A DNA stretch of 64,000 nucleotides. Origin: Virgibacillus doumboii (GTDB lineage Bacteria > Bacillota > Bacilli > Bacillales > Amphibacillaceae). Under the pieces are notes generated by a model that was not told the origin of the DNA, made no database searches, and was given only the letters and a program-made list of their open reading frames with translations. The position numbers and the translations under genes are program-made. Shown piece by piece: positions 52,136 to 61,164 of this stretch (its first letter is position 1; every line of letters starts with the position of its first letter). The stretch lies in assembly GCF_902806455.1 (NCBI RefSeq), contig NZ_CADCWQ010000001.1, positions 62,001 to 126,000 of the forward strand, given 5' to 3'.

Positions 52136-53791
52136 TTGTATCATGATGTAATCGTAATTGGAGCAGGACTTGCAGGGTTAGTTGCCACAAAAGAGCTTGC
52201 AGATGCCGGTAAAAAAGTGCTTCTTTTGGATCAGGAGCCTGAAAGTTCATTTGGCGGACAGGCATGGTGGTCCTTTGGCGGTCTGTTTCTAGTCGACTCA
52301 CCGGAACAGCGCCGGATGGGAGTAAAAGATTCAAAAGAACTGGCATGGCAGGATTGGCTTGGTACGGCAGGTTTTGACAGGGAAGATGACGAGGATTATT
52401 GGGGGAAGAAATGGGCAGAGGCGTATGTTGATTTTGCTGCCGGGGAAAAACGGGAATGGCTCCGGGAAATGGGAGTACGGTTCTTTCCGGTAGTTGGCTG
52501 GGCAGAACGTGGTGGGTATGATGCAGAGGGACACGGGAACTCAGTGCCCCGTTTTCATATTGTATGGGGAACAGGTCCTGGAATTGTCGCCCCATTTGAA
52601 AAAAGTGTGCGCGAACATATGGAAAATGGGCTTGTGGAATTCCTTCCAAGACATCGCGTTGACAACCTTATCATCCGCAACGGCAAAATTGTCGGAGCAG
52701 GAGGGGCGGTTCTCGCGCAAAGTTCAGCTGACCGTGGTGAAGAAAGCAATCGAGACATAATTGATGACTTTGAGTATGAAGCTGAGGCTGTATTGGTGAC
52801 AAGCGGCGGGATTGGTGCAAACTTTGAGTTGATCCGTGAAAATTGGCCGAGCCGTCTTGGCAAACCTCCCCAAAATATGATTTCTGGTGTCCCGGCACAT
52901 GTTGATGGACGGATGATTTCCATTACAGAGGAAGCAGGTGGACGAATCGTTAACCGGGACCGGATGTGGCACTATACGGAAGGAATAAAAAATTGGAACC
53001 CGGTCTGGTGGAAACACGGAATACGAATACTCCCGGGACCATCATCGTTATGGCTGGATGCTACCGGAAAAAGGCTACCGGCTCCTAATTTTCCGGGCTT
53101 CGACACACTCGGTACACTTGAAACAATTCAAAAAACGGGTTACGACTATTCCTGGTTCATTTTGACGCAACGAATAATTGAACGTGAATTCGCACTTTCC
53201 GGCTCCGAACAGAATCCTGATTTGACCGGAAAAAGCATTAAAAAGTTATTAAGCCGTGTCCTTCCAGGTGCTCCTGATCCGGTTAATGCTTTTATGGAAA
53301 AAGGTGAGGATTTTGTTGTTGCTGATAATATTCATAATCTTGTTATCGGCATGAATAAACTGACTGGAAAAAAGATGCTGGATATCGAGCATATTAAACG
53401 TCAGGTCGAAGCGCGGGACCGTGAAATTGATAATACGTTTACGAAGGATCTCCAAATAACGGCGATGCGTGGAGCACGAACATATCGTGGGGATAAATTA
53501 ATCCGGGTTGCTGCTCCACATAAAATGCTCGATCCGAAGAATGGCCCGCTGATTGCTGTCAGGCTGAACATCCTCAGCCGTAAAACATTAGGCGGACTAC
53601 AGACAGATTTATCGGGAAATGTGCTGAATGAAGCAGGTGAAGCCATTCCCGGTCTTTATGCAGCCGGTGAGGTCTCTGGGTTTGGTGGCGGTGGCGTACA
53701 CGGATATCGTGCGCTCGAAGGAACATTTCTTGGCGGTTGCCTGTTCACCGGTCGTGAAGCAGGACGGGCAATAGCGGAAACATTGAAATAA
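52136..53791 (+). CDS. FAD-binding dehydrogenase (fumarate reductase / KstD-like flavoprotein)
   Basis: 551 residues. It begins with the dinucleotide-binding fold DVIVIGAGLAGLVATKELAD, then SSFGGQAWWSFGGLF, and ends with a FAD-contacting IPGLYAAGEVSGFGGGGVHG, GCLFTGREAGRAIAE. This is the fumarate reductase/3-ketosteroid dehydrogenase flavoprotein superfamily, and the GGGGVHGYRALEGTFLGG ending is that of a subgroup annotated only as FAD-binding dehydrogenase. No iron-sulfur or cytochrome partner is adjacent. The start TTG has GAGAGGGAGA upstream; 13 in-frame codons before it are unlike the family. Confidence 0.85.
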   Translation: MYHDVIVIGAGLAGLVATKELADAGKKVLLLDQEPESSFGGQAWWSFGGLFLVDSPEQRRMGVKDSKELAWQDWLGTAGFDREDDEDYWGKKWAEAYVDFAAGEKREWLREMGVRFFPVVGWAERGGYDAEGHGNSVPRFHIVWGTGPGIVAPFEKSVREHMENGLVEFLPRHRVDNLIIRNGKIVGAGGAVLAQSSADRGEESNRDIIDDFEYEAEAVLVTSGGIGANFELIRENWPSRLGKPPQNMISGVPAHVDGRMISITEEAGGRIVNRDRMWHYTEGIKNWNPVWWKHGIRILPGPSSLWLDATGKRLPAPNFPGFDTLGTLETIQKTGYDYSWFILTQRIIEREFALSGSEQNPDLTGKSIKKLLSRVLPGAPDPVNAFMEKGEDFVVADNIHNLVIGMNKLTGKKMLDIEHIKRQVEARDREIDNTFTKDLQITAMRGARTYRGDKLIRVAAPHKMLDPKNGPLIAVRLNILSRKTLGGLQTDLSGNVLNEAGEAIPGLYAAGEVSGFGGGGVHGYRALEGTFLGGCLFTGREAGRAIAETLK

Positions 53792-53860
53792 TGGGACATT
53801 CAAATGAACGTGTGAAACTGTGGCAGACTGGTGTCTGTGAAGCGTTGATGGAAGTGGGTT

Positions 53861-53878
53861 TATTGTTTAGAAACAATA
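53861..53878. promoter_or_regulatory. 18-bp palindrome upstream of the BstA-like gene
   Basis: TATTGTTTAGAAACAATA has perfect eight-base arms around AG, about 108 bases before the start codon. It could be an operator. It lacks a T-run, so a terminator is less likely. Confidence 0.4.
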
Positions 53879-53986
53879 GGACCAGTTTCTTGAATAGCAC
53901 TTAATAAGGTAATTTGATATGTATGTTAAAATATAACGAGGATTATGAAATGATTTAGCTATTAATAACAAATAGGGGGATTGAAA

Positions 53987-54496
53987 ATGGATGTCAAATT
54001 TCCGATTGGGCAGTTACAAGTTCCTGAAAAAGTTACATTAGAAAATATCCAAGAATGGCTGAAGCAAATCGAAACTTACACGATTCGGTTAAGGGAAACG
54101 GTTGATGCATTAAGCGATGAGGAATTAAGCAGAACATATCGTGATGGCAGCTGGACAGTTCGCGGGCTTGTTCATCACATTGCAGATTCTCAGTTGAACA
54201 TGTATCAACGTTTGAAGCTGGCTTTAACAGATGACAATCCAACAGTACCAGCTTTTGATCAAGAAAAGTGGGCTGTTCAGCCGGATACAAAACTTCCTGT
54301 AGAAAGTTCTGTTAAACTGCTGGAAGGTATAAATGAGCGTATCGTATCTTTAGGAAATAGTTTAACTGAAGAGCAATTAAATCGGGCTTTTACTCACCAG
54401 CAAAACGGTGACATTACAGTCGCAACAAAAGTTGCAAAATTAGCTTGGCACGAAGAGCATCACCTGGCCCATATAAAAATCGCATTATCAAAATAA
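53987..54496 (+). CDS. bstA: DinB/YfiT-like bacillithiol S-transferase
   Basis: 169 residues, similar to B. subtilis YfiT (BstA): DVKFPIGQLQVPEKVT, WTVRGLVHHIADSQLNMYQR and WHEEHHLAHIKIAL. The three His, in HHIADS and EHHLAH, bind the metal of this DinB-fold family. BstA-type enzymes join bacillithiol to electrophiles; some members are still called putative metal-dependent hydrolases. The ATG has GGGGG seven bases upstream; a TTG two codons earlier is less well placed. Confidence 0.8.
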   Translation: MDVKFPIGQLQVPEKVTLENIQEWLKQIETYTIRLRETVDALSDEELSRTYRDGSWTVRGLVHHIADSQLNMYQRLKLALTDDNPTVPAFDQEKWAVQPDTKLPVESSVKLLEGINERIVSLGNSLTEEQLNRAFTHQQNGDITVATKVAKLAWHEEHHLAHIKIALSK

Positions 54497-54600
54497 TACA
54501 ATGTGTATGGAATGGACTTATCGAAGTTCGGTAAGCCAATTTTTTACAATAAGGAATAATTACAGAAGTTTTATTCAACAAAAGGGTGCGTCTAATTGAA

Positions 54601-54645
54601 AAAGCCGGCTCGGAAATGTCTTAACATTCTTGAGCCGGCATATTA
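54601..54645. terminator. Terminator-like hairpin
   Basis: GCCGGCTC pairs with GAGCCGGC around a 20-base loop, between convergent genes; the T-run is interrupted. Confidence 0.65.
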
Positions 54646-54657
54646 TTAATTTCCTAA

Positions 54658-55935
54658 TCATGTTAAATTCACAATTTCTAATCCTTGCCCCTGCAAATAC
54701 TCAATAATTTGAGGCAGTGCATCGATGGTAGCCTGGGTTTCGTGAAGAATGATAATCGACCCGGACATGTCAGATCTCTTTATATAATTTATGATCCTAT
54801 TGGCATTTTCACTTTTCCAATCTTTCGGGTCCTTATTCCATAACACCATTTTCCTGTTATGTTCATTGATTAAGTTCTGTGTCAGTTGGTCATGTTTTCC
54901 ATATGGTGGTCTGAAAAGGTCAACTTCTTCATTTATAATAGCTTCAACCAGTTGTGTTGCTTTCATTACTTCATGTTCCTGTTTTTTATAAGAAAGCTGT
55001 GAAACATTTACATGGTTCATCGAATGCGTACCGATTGAAAAACCATTGGAATTTACATAGCGGACATATTCAGGATTTTTTTTCACATTCATTCCGATGA
55101 AGAAAAATGTGCCGCCGACTTGATACTCTTTTAAAATATCAACGAGCTTTTTGGAGTATCTCGATGGGCCATCATCGAAAGTAAGCGCAACACTTCCATC
55201 AGGAATACTGTATGTCAGTCCGTTACCGAGTTCGACCAAGGGAATTTCAGATTGTTCAGCGGGCTTGTCTTTCTCCGGATCGGCTGGTTTGGTACTGGTT
55301 GATTCGGTATTGGTCGAGTCAGTTTTTGACTCGGGTTCCTCGTTTTCCACATTAGCTTTACTTTCATTCATTTTTGCTTCAGCTACTACTTTTTCGTCCG
55401 TAGATTCCTTTTGAGCAAAATATGTATGTCCGGAAAATCCAATCAAAACGATTGATATAACACTGATACAGGCTGCAGCAACCCATGTGAATTTATGATT
55501 TTTTCTTTTGGGCTGCGTTTTTTCCGGCTCCTGAAGTTCCTGTACCTGTTTTGGTTCTTCCTCTTGTGGTAGATTCATAGATAAAAATGATAGATTATCC
55601 ATGCTGTTTATTTCCTGACGTTTAATGGCTTCCAAAGCTTTTACATAATCTTCCGAGCAGGTAAAATAAACCTTTTCACTCTGATCCCGATACGTTCTGT
55701 TCATAAAGGAAACGTACTGCTCCTTGCCGTAGTCCCAGGAGCCATTGAAGGATAATCTGTATCTGTAATTTCCATCAAATACAGTGGCAGCTTTCAGGTT
55801 TTCAGCTGTAGCATTATCAATTTTCCATAGCAATTCCAGATCTTGATCAGAGGCTATTCGTATTCGTAAATAAGATTGTTCAGCATGCGTTTCAATGTTT
55901 AATAGTTCAATTAATTTATTATAAAAGACTGCCAT
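54658..55935 (-). CDS. Membrane-anchored polysaccharide deacetylase with a cytoplasmic N-terminal domain
   Basis: 425 residues. Residues 1-120 form a soluble domain that should face the cytoplasm (YNKLIELLNIETHAEQSYLR, VYFTCSEDYVKALEAIKR); I do not recognise it. A single membrane helix at about 152-170 (FTWVAAACISVISIVLIGFS) leads to an acidic linker and an extracellular NodB domain with VALTFDDGPS, HSMNH, FRPPYG and IIILHE, the full set of metal and catalytic residues. It likely removes acetyl groups from peptidoglycan or an exopolysaccharide. A coiled-coil gene lies 45 bases upstream in the same operon. GGGAGGAAAT precedes the ATG. Confidence 0.88.
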   Translation of the reverse strand: MAVFYNKLIELLNIETHAEQSYLRIRIASDQDLELLWKIDNATAENLKAATVFDGNYRYRLSFNGSWDYGKEQYVSFMNRTYRDQSEKVYFTCSEDYVKALEAIKRQEINSMDNLSFLSMNLPQEEEPKQVQELQEPEKTQPKRKNHKFTWVAAACISVISIVLIGFSGHTYFAQKESTDEKVVAEAKMNESKANVENEEPESKTDSTNTESTSTKPADPEKDKPAEQSEIPLVELGNGLTYSIPDGSVALTFDDGPSRYSKKLVDILKEYQVGGTFFFIGMNVKKNPEYVRYVNSNGFSIGTHSMNHVNVSQLSYKKQEHEVMKATQLVEAIINEEVDLFRPPYGKHDQLTQNLINEHNRKMVLWNKDPKDWKSENANRIINYIKRSDMSGSIIILHETQATIDALPQIIEYLQGQGLEIVNLT

Positions 55936-55980
55936 GATTTCCTCCCTTCCCCCGCAATAAATAACTCAAAACACGCTGTA

Positions 55981-56727
55981 TCACTCGGATGATTCGGATG
56001 AATTATCATTTGCCTTTGGAGAAAAGGAAAAAGACATGCGCTCGGTAAAGTCATTAATGGTCTGCATTAACTCAGCTTTTTCTTCACTGATTTTTTCGTA
56101 ACGTTCGTTATATTTCTGATTTTCGATTTCCAGGTTTCTTACCTTTTCTTCAAGCTCTTTGATTTTCAGCATACTCTGATACTGAGCATTTGTTGATTCT
56201 TCACTAAGTTTTGCGTATTTATTACTTTCCGTTTCCAGTTCGTTGGCGATTTTTTCGTACTCATTGTTGGATTTACTCTGATATTCCTTATAATCCTCGA
56301 GCAGCTGATCATAGTTCATCTGTTTATTGGTAAGACTGCCTTCCAGCTCACGGATTTCCTTATTTTTTTCCTGAATCAGCTGATCTTTTTTCATGTCTTC
56401 ATGTTTATATCGGTTAATCGTATCATTTGCAGTATGTAATTGATCCTTAAGACCTTTGCTTTTATACTGGAGCAATTCCCTGTCCTTAAGCATATTTTCC
56501 AAAGAAACGACTAAATCCGAAGCTACTTTATCCTGGCTATCCCTGGAAAAAATATTCCGGTTTTCAGACGTACTCACTTGCTCATGTTCATCTTCTGCAG
56601 TGGTCTGCTGCTCTTCGGTTACTTCAGTTGCAGCATGCTGTTCTGTGCTGGTTTGTTCTGCCTGCGTTTGATTTGACAAAACACCTTTAAGCCAGCCCAT
56701 AGACTTTCTATCCACATCCTTAGACAC
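55981..56727 (-). CDS. Coiled-coil protein of unknown function, operon partner of the deacetylase
   Basis: 248 residues. The first 75 are polar and low in complexity (QTQAEQTSTEQHAATEVTEE); residues 80-230 are an almost unbroken coiled coil (KSKGLKDQLHTANDTINRYK, LEEKVRNLEIENQKYNERYE). There is no signal peptide or membrane helix, so it is cytoplasmic. It starts with GTG behind TAGGAGATG. Being first in an operon with a deacetylase that has its own cytoplasmic domain, it may be a scaffold that positions that enzyme; this is inference. Confidence 0.7.
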   Translation of the reverse strand: MSKDVDRKSMGWLKGVLSNQTQAEQTSTEQHAATEVTEEQQTTAEDEHEQVSTSENRNIFSRDSQDKVASDLVVSLENMLKDRELLQYKSKGLKDQLHTANDTINRYKHEDMKKDQLIQEKNKEIRELEGSLTNKQMNYDQLLEDYKEYQSKSNNEYEKIANELETESNKYAKLSEESTNAQYQSMLKIKELEEKVRNLEIENQKYNERYEKISEEKAELMQTINDFTERMSFSFSPKANDNSSESSE

Positions 56728-56954
56728 AATATCATCTCCTATGTAAAAAAATTAGGTTTACTCTATTAAAATTGATGTTATATAAAATAGTCAGCCCTTC
56801 TTATATCGACTGAATTTGTATCATTATTAGGTAAACACACGTCTATTTTTCATTCTAATACAATAGTATTCGACAAAAATACCTATTTTCCTCCAATTAT
56901 ACAGTATTTGTGTCGAATTGATTAGTATTATTTTACTAGATTATTAAAAAACAT

Positions 56955-57001
56955 TAAAGGCTGTCCCAAAAGCAGCAATTTACTTTCAGAAACAGCCTTA
57001 A
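56955..57001 (-). terminator. Terminator behind the antiporter fragment
   Basis: On the minus strand AAGGCTGT pairs with ACAGCCTT and a T-rich run follows (TTTAATGTTTTTTAA). Confidence 0.65.
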
Positions 57002-57003
57002 TA

Positions 57004-57528
57004 TTAGTGGTCACTTGTCAATTCGGTGAGCCTATCTGTTTCTCCTTCGATTACCGTGGCAAGCCGTTTGTTCACGCCGAGGCTGTTAAAAATTGATAAA
57101 ACACTCACCGGGTCAGTCGCACTCATGACAGAAGCAAATACAAATGCTGCCGGGATGGAAAGCTGCAGTAGCCACATGGAAGAAAAGCCAATAACAACAA
57201 ATGATAAAAAAGTTCCGCCAAAAGCCAGCAAGAGAATCGGTTTTTTATTATCATACAGATGTGAAAAAGGAAGCTTTAATGCGGCTTCGCCTAATAACGC
57301 AGGCAGGAACAGCGTAATCACTGCAAAGTTAAAAACTTCCCCTTCTGTAATAAATATATTTACTGGTTCGGGAATAGGAATATTGATAAGTCCAATAATA
57401 TTACCTGCAATAACAAGCGCGATCGGATAAGGTCTTTTAAATACTTTTGCAATCGCTGTAATTCCGGCTGCAATCAAAACCAGTATAAGAACAAACGAGA
57501 ATATCTGGTGTAAATCGATCCCCTGCAT
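57004..57528 (-). pseudogene. CPA1-type Na+/H+ antiporter, C-terminally truncated
   Basis: 174 residues corresponding to the first five membrane helices of an NhaP/CPA1 antiporter (families run to about 400 or more). The ion-binding SATDPVSVLSIFNSLGVNKR is present, and the sequence follows the family up to VIEGE, where LFNDG should come. Instead it reads TDRLTELTSDH and stops. A deletion removed the rest, including helices needed for transport. The ATG has AGGAGGT eight bases upstream, so it may still be expressed. A short membrane peptide with new function is possible but unlikely. Confidence 0.82.
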
Positions 57529-57607
57529 GGCATGTAACCTCCTAATCAATTATTTTCTTACCAATAGCTAAAAAATACAAAGAATTTATGCTTCTGGTAA
57601 AAGAAAA

Positions 57608-57621
57608 CATGACATTTGTCA
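57608..57621. promoter_or_regulatory. Dyad in the des promoter region, candidate DesR site
   Basis: ATGACATTTGTCAT is a perfect dyad (ATGACA/TGTCAT), with another TTATGACT half-site at 57638-57645. It lies about 90 bases before the des start codon, where a response regulator such as DesR would activate. DesK and DesR are encoded just downstream of des. Confidence 0.5.
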
Positions 57622-57710
57622 TACCTCCTGCTTGACGTTTATGACTTCTATTGCCTGTACATTTTGTCTAGGATAAAGTATAGAATAATTGACGATTGCA
57701 GGAGGAAATT

Positions 57711-58763
57711 ATGAGTAAACAAAAACAGGTACAATTAAAAAAGAGCGTCGCAACCTTTGCGAACCCTGATATAAGGGCAAGTGTCCGGCAGTTAATCAAT
57801 ACAATACTCCCATTTCTGCTTATTTGGTTTTTGGCATACCAAAGCTTGTCGGTCTCGGTATGGTTAACTCTGGCACTAGCAGTTGTTGCTGCAGGATTTG
57901 TCATTCGAATTTTTATTATTTTCCATGATTGTACACATGGATCGTTTTTTAAAAATGGGAAGGCAAATCGGATTGTTGGTACAATCACTGGAATCATAAC
58001 GTTGTTTGCCTTCGAAAAATGGAAGCGAAGTCATGCGATTCACCATGCGACCAGCAGTAACCTGGACAAGCGTGGTACTGGTGATGTATGGGTCATGACG
58101 GTTGATGAATATGTTGCTGCATCATTTTGGGGCAGGCTGGCATATCGTCTATACCGAAACCCAATCGTTATGTTCGGATTGGGTCCAATTTATCTTTTCT
58201 TAATTTCAAATCGTTTTAACCGAAAAGGGGCAAAACGGAAAGAACGAATGAATACGTACCTGATTAATGCATCGGTTGCAGTGATATACGCATTATTAAT
58301 CTGGGCGATTGGCTGGCAGGCTTTCCTGATTATTCAATTGCCAATTCTGTTCATTGCAGGTTCACTGGGGATATGGTTGTTTTATGTCCAGCATCAGTTT
58401 GAAGATTCCTATTTTGAAAATGAAGATGAATGGGATTTTGTGAAAGCAGCCGTTGATGGAAGCTCCTATTACAAGCTTCCAAAAGTGATGCAGTGGATGA
58501 CCGGAAGCATTGGTTTCCATCATGTTCACCATTTAAGTCCGCGAGTACCTAACTATAAATTGGAAGAGGCACATGAATCCACCCCACCATTACAGCAGGC
58601 AACAACGATAACATTGGCATCCAGCCTGAAATCAATTCGTTTTCGTCTGTTTGATGAAGAGAACAAGTCATTTGTAAGCTTCAGAGAGATAAAAGACAGG
58701 CTGAAAAAAAGAAAATCCGGAATACAAATGAGCACGGGAAGATCAAGTATTCAGGAAAAATAG
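57711..58763 (+). CDS. des: Membrane fatty acid desaturase (delta-5, Des-like)
   Basis: 350 residues; inserts a double bond into membrane lipid chains when the membrane stiffens in the cold. The three histidine boxes that bind the di-iron centre are HDCTHGS (residues 72-78), HAIHHAT (108-114) and HHVHHLS near 270, set between four membrane helices. GCAGGAGGAAATT stands before the ATG. The genes for its sensor and regulator, desK and desR, follow after a 600-base repeat-filled gap. A dyad upstream may bind DesR. Confidence 0.92.
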   Translation: MSKQKQVQLKKSVATFANPDIRASVRQLINTILPFLLIWFLAYQSLSVSVWLTLALAVVAAGFVIRIFIIFHDCTHGSFFKNGKANRIVGTITGIITLFAFEKWKRSHAIHHATSSNLDKRGTGDVWVMTVDEYVAASFWGRLAYRLYRNPIVMFGLGPIYLFLISNRFNRKGAKRKERMNTYLINASVAVIYALLIWAIGWQAFLIIQLPILFIAGSLGIWLFYVQHQFEDSYFENEDEWDFVKAAVDGSSYYKLPKVMQWMTGSIGFHHVHHLSPRVPNYKLEEAHESTPPLQQATTITLASSLKSIRFRLFDEENKSFVSFREIKDRLKKRKSGIQMSTGRSSIQEK

Positions 58764-58892
58764 TTATCTTAGTGAAAGGCTGTTTTCTAAAAAATTGTTG
58801 TTTTTGGTGTAATCCAGAGAATAGAACCTTAGTTTATAATTTCCGTAAAAAGCGAATTAGATTTGATTTGTTTATTAGGCTCTTTGGCTACC

Positions 58893-59000
58893 GCAGCTGA
58901 AATAGACTCGCTTTCCGCGGGAAGCTGGTGAGCCCCCTCAAGCTATCGCTTTTCGGGGTCTCACCTAGGCTTTTCTTCCTGCAGGAGTCTTGCCTATTCC
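58893..59000. repeat. Dispersed Bacillaceae repeat block, copy 1
   Basis: GCAGCTGAAATAGACTCGC, TTTCCGCGGGAAGC, GGTGAGCC, CGGGGTCTCACC, CTGCAGGAGTC and TATTCCAGCTGC make a largely self-complementary stretch. I know such CAGCTG-AATA ... GACTCCTGCGGGA sequences from many intergenic regions of Bacillaceae. Confidence 0.6.
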
Positions 59001-59074
59001 AGCTGCTGGTTTTAAGGGTTAAATCATTTTAGTTACTAAAAAATATTGATTTACCAAGATAGAATGAGCAAAAC

Positions 59075-59201
59075 ACAGCGGAGGAAATACGCTGAGACTC
59101 CTGGGGGAGGAAAGGCATCGGTGAGACCACGGAGTGCGTTAGCACGAAGTGGGCTCAGCAGCCGCCCCCGGAAAGCGAAGTGTATTTCCGCAGCGGTGTT
59201 G
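59075..59201. repeat. Dispersed Bacillaceae repeat block, copy 2, inverted
   Basis: ACACAGCGGAGGAAATACGC, GAGACTCCTGGGGGAGG, CGGTGAGACCACGGAGTGCG, GCCGCCCCCGGAAAGCG and TGTATTTCCGCAGCGGTGTT. It is related to copy 1 in opposite orientation (GACTCCTG against CAGGAGTC, GGTGAGACC against GGTCTCACC). The pair could fold into a very large structure between des and desK. Confidence 0.6.
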
Positions 59202-59359
59202 TTGCACTCAACTTTTATCAAGTTAATTCGCAGTTTACGTCAATTGTGGAATTACAGCAAGAATCTTTGCGAAAAGAGACTAGTGCAAAGACCCTTCAAT
59301 ATTGTATTGGAGGGTCATGCTTTTGTTATACTTAGTGAAAGCGAAAAAGGAGGATTGTT

Positions 59360-60496
59360 ATGCAGAAGTGGTATCATATTATCCCGAAAAATACCGGGCT
59401 CAGTATTTACGCATGGATTATCTTTTGTATTTTGCCTTTTTATTTTATTTTCCGAACCTCCGGAACACTGGAAATTATCTTTGGGATTTTAATGATATTA
59501 CTATTTTTCACTGCATACAGAATATCCTTCCTCTCGAAAGGCTGGACAGTTTATTTATCAGTCAGTTTAGAAATGGTAATAAGCATCGTCATGACAGTGT
59601 TTTTGGGATACGTTTATTTCGCATTATTTTTGGCATTTTACATCGGTAACGTGGAACATAAACGACGATTTATTTCCCTTTATGTTGTTCATCTTGTCAC
59701 AACAGTCACAGCCGTAACAATTGGCTTTTTTACCCAAAATGAAATATTTCTTTCGCAGCTTCCGTTTATTATTTTTAGTGTAATTGGTGTCATTCTGCTG
59801 CCGCAAACCCTTTATTTTCGTAATAAGCGGGAGCGATTGGAAAGTGAGTTGAAGGATGCGAATCAAAAGCTTTCGCAATTGGTGGTTCTTGAAGAACGTC
59901 AGCGGATTGCCCGTGATTTACATGATATATTGGGGCAAAAGCTCTCGCTTATCGGGTTAAAAAGTGATTTGGCAGGGAAGCTGATGAGCATCGAACCTGA
60001 CAAGGCAAAAAATGAAATAAATGACATCCACCAGACGGCACGGACTGCATTAAAAGAGGTTCGTGAAATGGTATCGGATATGAAAGGTGCCAAACTGGAA
60101 GATGAAATGGTGCGGGTTCAGCAAGTTTTGGAGGCCGCACAAATCGAATTTCATTTGGAAGGAAACCTGGAGCTTACCAAAACTCCTCCATTGGTCGAGA
60201 ATGTACTTAGTATGTGTCTGAAGGAAGCTGTCACCAACATTGTAAAGCACAGTCAGGCTACTTCATGCACCGTATCAATTGAACAATCACCAAATGAATT
60301 ACGTATGGAAGTAAAGGATAATGGAACAGGTATGGAAGAAAGAATCGATTTTTATAAGGAAAATGGTCTTCAGGGGATGAAAGAGCGGCTGGAATTTGTC
60401 AATGGGAGTCTGGAAATAAAGTCATCAAATGGTACATTACTTACCATTCGCGTGCCAAATGTGGTTCAACAAACAAAACTGGAGGAGTTGTCGTGA
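59360..60496 (+). CDS. desK: Membrane-fluidity sensor histidine kinase DesK
   Basis: 378 residues: four to five membrane helices in the first 150 (the thermosensor), a linker coiled coil (KRERLESELKDANQKLSQLV), and the NarL-type kinase core with the phospho-acceptor His188 in EERQRIARDLHDILGQKLSL, the same number as in B. subtilis DesK. The ATPase domain has KEAVTNIVKHSQA, VKDNGTGM and NGLQGMKERLEF. When lipids order in the cold, DesK phosphorylates DesR. The ATG follows AAAGGAGG. It overlaps desR by four bases. Confidence 0.93.
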   Translation: MQKWYHIIPKNTGLSIYAWIIFCILPFYFIFRTSGTLEIIFGILMILLFFTAYRISFLSKGWTVYLSVSLEMVISIVMTVFLGYVYFALFLAFYIGNVEHKRRFISLYVVHLVTTVTAVTIGFFTQNEIFLSQLPFIIFSVIGVILLPQTLYFRNKRERLESELKDANQKLSQLVVLEERQRIARDLHDILGQKLSLIGLKSDLAGKLMSIEPDKAKNEINDIHQTARTALKEVREMVSDMKGAKLEDEMVRVQQVLEAAQIEFHLEGNLELTKTPPLVENVLSMCLKEAVTNIVKHSQATSCTVSIEQSPNELRMEVKDNGTGMEERIDFYKENGLQGMKERLEFVNGSLEIKSSNGTLLTIRVPNVVQQTKLEELS

Positions 60497-61092
60497 TACG
60501 CATTGTGATTGCTGAGGACCAGGGAATGCTGCTCGGAGCACTTGGGTCATTGCTTAACCTGGAAGAAGATATGGAAGTTGTCGGGAAGGCAAAGAATGGT
60601 GAAGAAGCATTAACATTGGTGAAGCAGCACCAGCCTGATATTTGTATTATGGATATTGAAATGCCGTTAAAGAGTGGACTTGATGCAGCTGAAGAATTAA
60701 CGGACAACCCTTGTAAAGTAATTGTATTAACAACCTTTGCCCGAACAGGCTATTTTGAACGGGCACGAAAAGCCGGGGTGAGCGGATATTTGCTGAAAGA
60801 CAGTCCGAGTGAAGAGTTGGCCAGCTCAATTCGTATAATCATGGATGGCAGACGAATTTATGCGCCGGAGCTTGTTGATATGGCATATGATAATGGGAAT
60901 CCCCTGACTGCACGCGAGGAACAGGTGATTAAACTTATAGCAGATGGTAAAAATACAAAGGAAATTGCGGAAAGGCTTTATCTCACCAATGGTACAGTCC
61001 GCAATTATGTATCCGTTATTCTGGACAAGCTTGAAGCAGGCAACAGAATTGAAGCTATTTCAAAAGTGAAGGAGAAAGGCTGGATTAAGTAG
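60493..61092 (+). CDS. desR: Response regulator DesR
   Basis: 199 residues. The receiver domain (IVIAEDQGMLLGALGSLL) has its phosphorylated Asp54 in DICIMDIEMP, as in B. subtilis DesR, with Thr in VLTTFA and Lys in LLKDSP. The LuxR-type DNA-binding domain follows (LTAREEQVIKLIADGKNTKE, VRNYVSVILDKL). Its known target is the des promoter, 2.8 kb upstream here. The start is GTG, overlapping the desK stop, with GGAGGAGT upstream, so the two proteins are made together. Confidence 0.94.
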   Translation: MIRIVIAEDQGMLLGALGSLLNLEEDMEVVGKAKNGEEALTLVKQHQPDICIMDIEMPLKSGLDAAEELTDNPCKVIVLTTFARTGYFERARKAGVSGYLLKDSPSEELASSIRIIMDGRRIYAPELVDMAYDNGNPLTAREEQVIKLIADGKNTKEIAERLYLTNGTVRNYVSVILDKLEAGNRIEAISKVKEKGWIK

Positions 61093-61164
61093 CAACCTGG
61101 GAATATGAATAAAGATGGACCTCCAATCCAAAACTAAGCATAGTAATTGGAAAGGGGTATCGAC

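Larger units (their letters stand above)
58764..59359. other. Gap between des and desK filled by two inverted repeat blocks
   Basis: No gene is seen. Two GC-rich dispersed-repeat blocks (58893-59000 and 59075-59201) are listed separately. The region 59205-59345 holds the desK control sequences, with AAGACCCTTCAATATTGTATTGGAGGGTCATGC forming a hairpin near 59288-59320; its arms are GACCCTTC and GGAGGGTC. Confidence 0.5.
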
